Below, in pieces: positions 34,569 to 39,324 of a stretch of DNA of 39,324 nt. The notes under the pieces are model-generated. The model did not search any database, was not told the origin of the DNA, and was given only the letters and a program-made list of their open reading frames with translations. Position 1 is the stretch's first letter. Each line of letters starts with the position of its first letter. Source of the DNA: Chitinophagaceae bacterium (lineage in GTDB: Bacteria; Bacteroidota; Bacteroidia; Chitinophagales; Chitinophagaceae); contig JADKAZ010000010.1 in the NCBI GenBank assembly GCA_016719015.1, positions 1 to 39,324 on the forward strand. The letters run 5' to 3'. A program made the position numbers and the translations under genes.

Positions 34569-35399
34569 ATGGAAATCAGATTTCAAAATAGTCCGCAGGA
34601 AACAAAACAAATGGATACGGAACAACTCCGTAAAAATTTCCTGGTTCAAAACCTTATGCAGGATGATACTGTACAGTTGGTGTATTCACACTATGACAGG
34701 GTCATCATTGGCGGAGCCAAACCAGTTAATAAAACAGTGGTGCTTCCTAACCATCCTGAATTAAGGGCCGGGTATTTTTTAGAAAGAAGGGAACTCGGCA
34801 TTATCAATGTCGGTGCTGCCGGCATAGTAATAGCAGATGGAAAAGAATTTGCGGTCAACAAGCTGGATTGTGTTTACCTGGGTAAGGAAACAAAGGAAGT
34901 AAAGTTCAAAAGCACTAATAAAAAAGAACCGGCGTTGTTTTATTTATTATCAGCCCCGGCGCATCACAAGTATCCTAATAAACTGATGACGAAAGAAAAA
35001 GCATCACCTGTGAATTTAGGTGAAGTGGCTACAGCTAATAAAAGAACGATTTATAAATACATTCACCTGGATGGTATAAAAAGCTGCCAGTTGGTAATGG
35101 GATTAACGGTGCTGGAAAATGGCAGCGTCTGGAATTCTGTTCCGCCACACACTCATACAAGAAGAATGGAAGTGTATTTCTATTTTGATGTTCCGGCAGA
35201 ACACCGTGTATTTCATTTCATGGGACAACCACAGGAGACAAGACATATAGTAACAGCAAATAATGAAGCAGTTATTTCTGCGCCATGGTCCATGCATTAT
35301 GGTTGTGGCACATCAAACTATGGGTTTATCTGGGGAATGGCCGGCGAAAACCAGGTTTTCACTGACATGGATCCTGCACCAATAGCAACCTTGAAGTAA
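34569..35399 (+). CDS. kduI: 5-keto-4-deoxyuronate isomerase KduI
   Basis: KduI isomerises 5-keto-4-deoxyuronate, from unsaturated galacturonate released by lyase and GH105 action, towards KDG. The 276-residue cupin-type protein shows LRAGYFLERRELGIINVG and the metal-binding PPHTHTRRMEVYFYFD, with further conserved SMHYGCGTSNYGFIWGMAGEN. The next enzyme of this branch, KduD, is not in the window. Confidence 0.95.
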   Translation: MEIRFQNSPQETKQMDTEQLRKNFLVQNLMQDDTVQLVYSHYDRVIIGGAKPVNKTVVLPNHPELRAGYFLERRELGIINVGAAGIVIADGKEFAVNKLDCVYLGKETKEVKFKSTNKKEPALFYLLSAPAHHKYPNKLMTKEKASPVNLGEVATANKRTIYKYIHLDGIKSCQLVMGLTVLENGSVWNSVPPHTHTRRMEVYFYFDVPAEHRVFHFMGQPQETRHIVTANNEAVISAPWSMHYGCGTSNYGFIWGMAGENQVFTDMDPAPIATLK

Positions 35400-35470
35400 T
35401 AAAAACAAAGAAAATTTTTGAACCATATTAATCATACAAAACTATTCTAACCCCAGAGTAGTAATAAATT

Positions 35471-35491
35471 CTCCCCTTTAGGGGATGGGGG
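35471..35491 (-). repeat. CCCCTTTAGGGG repeat 7 nt upstream of kdgK
   Basis: CTCCCCTTTAGGGGATGGGG is the inverted form of the copy after uxaA. It ends 7 nt before the kdgK ATG and can form the 4-bp CCCC/GGGG stem. Confidence 0.75.
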
Positions 35492-35498
35492 CAAAACA

Positions 35499-36524
35499 AT
35501 GTCAAAAAAAGTAGTAACACTGGGAGAAATTATGCTCCGCTTATCCACTCCCGATTTCAAACGTTTTGTACAGGCCGATACATTCGATATTACCTATGGT
35601 GGTGGTGAAGCCAATGTATCTGCGGCATTGTGTAACTATGGATTGAATGGAACCTTTGTAACCAAAGTGCCGAACAATCCGATTGGTCAGTCGGCCATCA
35701 ATCATCTCCGCCGCTATGGAGTAGATACACAATTCATTGCCCGGGGTGGTGAAAGACTGGGAATTTATTTCCTGGAAACAGGTGCTTCCATGCGGGCATC
35801 ACAGGTGGTATATGACCGGGCACATGCTTCCATAGCCGATGTTGATATTGCAGAATTTGATTTTGATAAAATACTGGATGGTGCGGTATGGTTTCATACC
35901 ACAGGCATTACTCCGGCGCTGAGTGATAAAGCGGCAGCTTTGACAGAAGCTGCTTTGAAAGCAGCGAAAGCAAAAGGTATTACTACCAGTATCGATTTAA
36001 ACTTTCGTAAAAAATTATGGACGAAAGAAAAAGCAAGAGAAGTAATGACCAGGCTTTGTGAACAGGTGGATGTTTGTATCGGGAATGAAGAAGACGCAGA
36101 TTTGTGTTTGGGCTTCAAAGCAAAAAATACAGATGTTACCAAAGGAGAATTGAATCTTGATGGCTTTAAAGATGTATTCAAACAAATGAAAGAGAAGTTC
36201 GGTTTCAAATTCATTGCTTCATCATTAAGAGAAAGTCATAGTGCCAGCGATAATGGCTGGAGTGCATTGGTATATGATGGAAATGAATTTTATCACACCA
36301 AGCAATACAATGTACGCATCGTTGACCGGGTAGGAAGTGGCGATTCATTTGCCAGCGGCCTGATCTATGGATTGGTAACCGGCATGCCCATGGGTGAAGC
36401 AGCAGAGTTTGGCGTAGCAGCATCAGCATTGAAGCACACTATTCCCGGCGACCTTAACCATGCTACATTAAGTGATGTAAAAGAGCTGATGAAAGGTGAT
36501 GGAAGTGGAAGAGTGCAGAGATGA
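35499..36524 (+). CDS. kdgK: 2-keto-3-deoxygluconate kinase KdgK (PfkB family)
   Basis: KdgK phosphorylates KDG to 2-keto-3-deoxy-6-phosphogluconate. The 341-residue PfkB-type kinase has LGEIMLRLSTPDFKRFVQAD, TYGGGEANVSAAL (substrate side) and the signature DRVGSGDSFASGLIYG near residues 275-290 with the catalytic Asp in GSGDS. Its 5' leader contains a CCCCTTTAGGGG repeat and a nested repeat follows its stop. Confidence 0.93.
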   Translation: MSKKVVTLGEIMLRLSTPDFKRFVQADTFDITYGGGEANVSAALCNYGLNGTFVTKVPNNPIGQSAINHLRRYGVDTQFIARGGERLGIYFLETGASMRASQVVYDRAHASIADVDIAEFDFDKILDGAVWFHTTGITPALSDKAAALTEAALKAAKAKGITTSIDLNFRKKLWTKEKAREVMTRLCEQVDVCIGNEEDADLCLGFKAKNTDVTKGELNLDGFKDVFKQMKEKFGFKFIASSLRESHSASDNGWSALVYDGNEFYHTKQYNVRIVDRVGSGDSFASGLIYGLVTGMPMGEAAEFGVAASALKHTIPGDLNHATLSDVKELMKGDGSGRVQR

Positions 36525-36526
36525 TG

Positions 36527-36577
36527 CCCCCTGTCCCCTAAAGCCTGCCTGCCGGTAGGCTAAAGGGGAGACTTAGG
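36527..36577 (+). repeat. Repeat copy interrupted by a 17-bp palindrome with 5-bp duplication
   Basis: The repeat copy after kdgK is split: TAAAG occurs at 36539-36543 and again at 36561-36565, with CCTGCCTGCCGGTAGGC (36544-36560) between. Removing the 17 bp plus one TAAAG regenerates the uninterrupted repeat, as seen at 32878. The inserted piece is itself palindromic (GCCTGCC with GGTAGGC, one mismatch). Confidence 0.75.
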
Positions 36578-36692
36578 TCGATGATTTCTATTGTAAAAAA
36601 AGTTCTTTAAAGCAAATGGAATATTGGCTATTGAGTAATAACAACTCATCATATAATGAAACATCGAATTTATAAACCATTTTAAAATCAAG

Positions 36693-36714
36693 TTCCCCTT
36701 TAGGGGACAGGGGT
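36693..36714 (-). repeat. CCCCTTTAGGGG repeat abutting the YhcH-family start codon
   Basis: The repeat ends in GGGGACAGGGGT directly before ATG at 36715, with no spacer. The 21 bp before the start codon match the copy in front of kdgA exactly. Confidence 0.8.
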
Positions 36715-37164
36715 ATGATTATTGACACAATACAAAACGCATCGAAATATTTTTCTGTGCATCCATTGTTCGCAAAGGCATTTGAATTTATTCAACAAAC
36801 AGACCTCGCCAATGCTCCGGATGGCAAATCAGATATTACAGAAGGATTAAAAGCCATCTTTTCCAATAAGACCGGGGTATTAGCAGCAGCCTCAGTGGCC
36901 AAGTTTGAATGTCACAATCACCATATCGACATACAGCTTTGTATCAACGGCACAGAAACGATTGGCTGGAAACCCAGGGAGAAATGTAAAGTTGAAAATG
37001 GCGGTTACAACCCGGAGAAAGATGTACAGTTATACAACGAACAACCTGACATGTATTTTCAATTAACGAACGGGCAGTTTGTCATTTTCTTTCCGGAAGA
37101 TGTGCATGCGCCGATGATTGGAGAAGCAGACATAAAAAAATTAGTGATTAAAGTAAAACTGTGA
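36715..37164 (+). CDS. YhcH/YjgK/YiaL-family cupin protein
   Basis: The 149-residue protein fits the YhcH/YjgK/YiaL (DUF386, EbgC-like) beta-barrel family: MIIDTIQNASKYFSVHPLF, KFECHNHHIDIQLCINGTE with the His metal ligands, ETIGWKP and FVIFFPEDVHAPMIG near the end. Family members bind a metal and are found with sialic acid, uronate or pentose genes; some are thought to be sugar anomerases. Here it sits between kdgK and kdgA, so it could open or anomerise unsaturated galacturonate, a step that KdgF does in other bacteria. That role is inference. Confidence 0.85.
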   Translation: MIIDTIQNASKYFSVHPLFAKAFEFIQQTDLANAPDGKSDITEGLKAIFSNKTGVLAAASVAKFECHNHHIDIQLCINGTETIGWKPREKCKVENGGYNPEKDVQLYNEQPDMYFQLTNGQFVIFFPEDVHAPMIGEADIKKLVIKVKL

Positions 37165-37254
37165 ATAGTGAATGGTGAATGAATTTACATTTTACCTGTT
37201 TATCACTAACAATAGTTGGAGAGCAATAGCAATTTTAATTTTTAAACAATAAAA

Positions 37255-37276
37255 TTCCCCTTTAGGGGACAGGGGT
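37255..37276 (-). repeat. CCCCTTTAGGGG repeat abutting the kdgA start codon
   Basis: It is identical to the copy before 36715 over the 21 bp before the start codon and also joins the ATG (37277) with no spacer. Confidence 0.8.
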
Positions 37277-37939
37277 ATGAGCAAATCAAAACAAATAGCC
37301 GACGCCATCATTGCACAGGGTATGCTGCCTTTATATTTCAATGCCGACGAAACAGTAAGTATTGATATTTTAAAAGCCGTCTACAGGGCGGGTGTAAAAG
37401 CATTAGAATACACCAACCGTGGCGAAGCAGCCTTAGCCAATTTTAAAAAAATGGTAAACGTCCGCAATGCGGAAATGCCCGGTATGTTACTCGGTGTTGG
37501 TACCGTAAAGAATTTACAAACTGCCAAAGATTATTTGGCAGCCGGTGCAGACTTTCTTGTAAGCCCCGGCTTTGTAAAAGAAGTGGCTGACTATGCAGTA
37601 GCAAATGATATTTTTTATGCCCCCGGTTGTATGACACCCTCCGAAATCATTGCTGCAGAAAATGCCGGCATTGGTTTTATCAAATTGTTTCCCGGTAATA
37701 TGCTGGGGCCGGAATTTTTAAGCGGTATAAAAGATATCTTCCCTAAGCTGCTATTTATGCCAACTGGCGGTGTTGACACAACAAGGGAAAATATTGAAGG
37801 CTGGTTCAAAGCCGGGGTGTGTGCAGTAGGCATGGGCAGCAAACTCATCAGCAAGAAACTGATGGAAGCAAAAGATTATGCTACCATTGAAAAGATGACC
37901 AAAGAAGTGTTAGACTTAATTGGAACGATAAAAAAATAA
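37277..37939 (+). CDS. kdgA: KDPG aldolase (KdgA/Eda)
   Basis: The enzyme splits 2-keto-3-deoxy-6-phosphogluconate into pyruvate and glyceraldehyde-3-phosphate, the last step of this pathway. The 220-residue class I aldolase has ALEYTNRG (catalytic Glu about 43), LGVGTVKNLQTAKDYLAAG, LVSPGF, YAPGCMTPSEI and FIKLFPGN with the Schiff-base Lys near residue 134. The transporter gene follows after 24 bp. Confidence 0.95.
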   Translation: MSKSKQIADAIIAQGMLPLYFNADETVSIDILKAVYRAGVKALEYTNRGEAALANFKKMVNVRNAEMPGMLLGVGTVKNLQTAKDYLAAGADFLVSPGFVKEVADYAVANDIFYAPGCMTPSEIIAAENAGIGFIKLFPGNMLGPEFLSGIKDIFPKLLFMPTGGVDTTRENIEGWFKAGVCAVGMGSKLISKKLMEAKDYATIEKMTKEVLDLIGTIKK

Positions 37940-37963
37940 CGACTCCCCTTAATAATTGCCATT

Positions 37964-39324
37964 ATGACTACTAAGGAAACGATTGGAAAGTACCGGTGGA
38001 CCATTTGTGCTTTACTGTTTTTTGCCACTACTGTTAATTATCTCGACCGCCAGGTATTGAGTCTTCTTGCGCCAGACCTGTCCAAAGAATTTGGCTGGAC
38101 CAATACTGACTACGCTAATATCACGGCAGTATTTCAGTTTGCCTATGCCATCTCCATGCTGTTTGCAGGACGCTTTATTGATAAACTGGGAACAAAAAAA
38201 GGTTTTACCTGGGCCATCGTTATCTGGTCGCTGGCCGCTATTATGCATGCCTATGCTATTGAGATTGGAGGAATGTTTCAGGGCATTTTTGCAACAATAA
38301 ATCTGGTAATACCCGTTTCTATACTCGGCTTTATGGTGTCCCGTGCAGTACTCGCATTTGGAGAAGCTGGTAATTTTCCGGCGGCTATTAAAGCCACTGC
38401 CGAATATTTTCCAAAGAAAGAAAGATCATTTGCAACAGGCATATTTAATTCCGGAGCAAACGTAGGAGCTATTCTGGCTCCGTTAACTGTTCCCTGGATT
38501 GCTCTACACTGGGGCTGGCAAATGGCTTTTATATTAGTAGGTGCCATTGGTTTTATCTGGGTAATTTTTTGGTGGTTCTTTTATGATAAACCAGAAAAGC
38601 AAAAAAGATTGTCGAAAACGGAATTGGCTTATATCAACTCTGATACAGACGAAGCAGTAGCTGCTACAGAAAAAGTAGAAAAAGTAAAATGGTTTAAACT
38701 ATTGGGGTATAAACAAACCTGGGCTTTTGCTTTTGGAAAATTTATGACCGATGGTGTGTGGTGGTTCTTTTTATTCTGGTTACCAAAATATCTTGAAGCA
38801 CAATACGGAATGGTGAAAACAGACATCATGCTGCCGTTAGCGATATTATATAGTATGACGATGTTTGGCAGCATTGGCGGTGGCTGGTTCCCTACTTATT
38901 TTATTAAAAAAGGATACAATGCATATGATGGCCGTATGAAAGCCATGTTTATCATTGCACTCTTTCCGTTGCTCGTTTTGCTGGCACAACCGCTGGGTTA
39001 TATCAGTTTCTGGATACCTGTAATTCTTATCGGTATCGGAGCATCGGCTCACCAGGCATGGTCGGCTAATATATTTACTACGGTGTCTGATATGTTTCCT
39101 AAAAAAGCAATCGGCTCTGTTGTAGGTATCGGCGGTATGGCCGGCGGATTGGGTGGTGTATTAATATCCAAAGTTGGAGGTGCACTCTTCGATCATTATA
39201 AAGCATTGGGCCATATACAAACTGGTTATACCATTATGTTTGCCGTATGTGCTGTTGCTTATCTTATAGCCTGGTTTGTAATGAAATCACTGGTGCCGAA
39301 GTACAAACCGATTACCGATCTTTA
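37964..39324 (+). CDS. exuT: Hexuronate transporter, ExuT-like MFS (3' end cut by window)
   Basis: This inner-membrane permease of the anion:cation symporter branch of MFS imports galacturonate/glucuronate. The visible 453 codons start MTTKETIGKYRWTICALLFF, include TVNYLDRQVLSLLAPDLS (first helix, typical of ExuT), a RAVLAFGEAGNFPAAIKATAEY segment in pieces, FNSGANVGAILAP and about 12 hydrophobic helices, with the last near 39230-39290. The frame is open to the edge, ending at KPITDL, so only the very C-terminus is missing. Co-location with the Uxa/Kdg genes supports hexuronate as substrate. Confidence 0.9.
   Translation, partial: MTTKETIGKYRWTICALLFFATTVNYLDRQVLSLLAPDLSKEFGWTNTDYANITAVFQFAYAISMLFAGRFIDKLGTKKGFTWAIVIWSLAAIMHAYAIEIGGMFQGIFATINLVIPVSILGFMVSRAVLAFGEAGNFPAAIKATAEYFPKKERSFATGIFNSGANVGAILAPLTVPWIALHWGWQMAFILVGAIGFIWVIFWWFFYDKPEKQKRLSKTELAYINSDTDEAVAATEKVEKVKWFKLLGYKQTWAFAFGKFMTDGVWWFFLFWLPKYLEAQYGMVKTDIMLPLAILYSMTMFGSIGGGWFPTYFIKKGYNAYDGRMKAMFIIALFPLLVLLAQPLGYISFWIPVILIGIGASAHQAWSANIFTTVSDMFPKKAIGSVVGIGGMAGGLGGVLISKVGGALFDHYKALGHIQTGYTIMFAVCAVAYLIAWFVMKSLVPKYKPITDL

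Overview
The window looks like a Bacteroidota chromosome, probably Chitinophagaceae. Signs of this are a SusC/SusD pair, DUF5916 and DUF6728 proteins, a Lhr-core/PdeM ligase-associated repair pair, lipoprotein and Tat-like exports, and TAnnTTTG-like promoters. The assignment rests on gene content only; no database was searched.

Layout. 1-1173 is a non-coding region with three copies of a ~75-bp double-palindrome repeat. 1174-4376 encodes a DEXH helicase and the PdeM phosphoesterase. On the minus strand, 4373-7678 holds a DUF5916 outer-membrane protein and an XRE/S24 (LexA-like) repressor. 7860-10296 is a housekeeping block (surE, a small membrane protein, lpxB, and an antisense-side 53-codon DUF6728 gene). 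A decayed tRNA-like sequence (10422-10494) marks the edge of the accessory region. From 10432 to the right edge lies a large pectin/galacturonate utilisation locus.

The pectin locus reads as one pathway. A divergent LacI-family regulator faces susC/susD. Surface and periplasmic enzymes follow: PL1 pectate lyase, CE12 acetylesterase, an alpha/beta esterase joined to a CE8 methylesterase, GH43, a Gfo/Idh/MocA protein, a DUF4440 protein, a three-domain GH28-GH105-DUF4350 fusion and a divergent second CE8. Cytoplasmic catabolism comes next: UxaC, UxaB and UxaA turn galacturonate into 2-keto-3-deoxygluconate (KDG); KduI handles the 4-deoxy-5-keto-uronate from unsaturated ends; KdgK and KdgA take KDG to pyruvate and glyceraldehyde-3-phosphate; a YhcH/YjgK/YiaL protein and an ExuT-like transporter complete the set. 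KduD and KdgF are not in the window.

The most interesting signals are regulatory and structural. Two near-identical palindromic sites lie upstream of susC and of the GH28-GH105 gene and probably define the LacI regulon. A CCCCTTTAGGGG palindromic repeat abuts the start codons of the YhcH and kdgA genes and lies 7 nt before kdgK; one copy is split by a 17-bp palindrome with an apparent 5-bp target duplication. Small repeats have entered the helicase and LpxB coding regions in frame. A minus-strand terminator-like hairpin sits in the susC leader. At least five genes are broken by single-base indels, mostly in or next to short homopolymers; the density suggests sequence error more than real gene decay.
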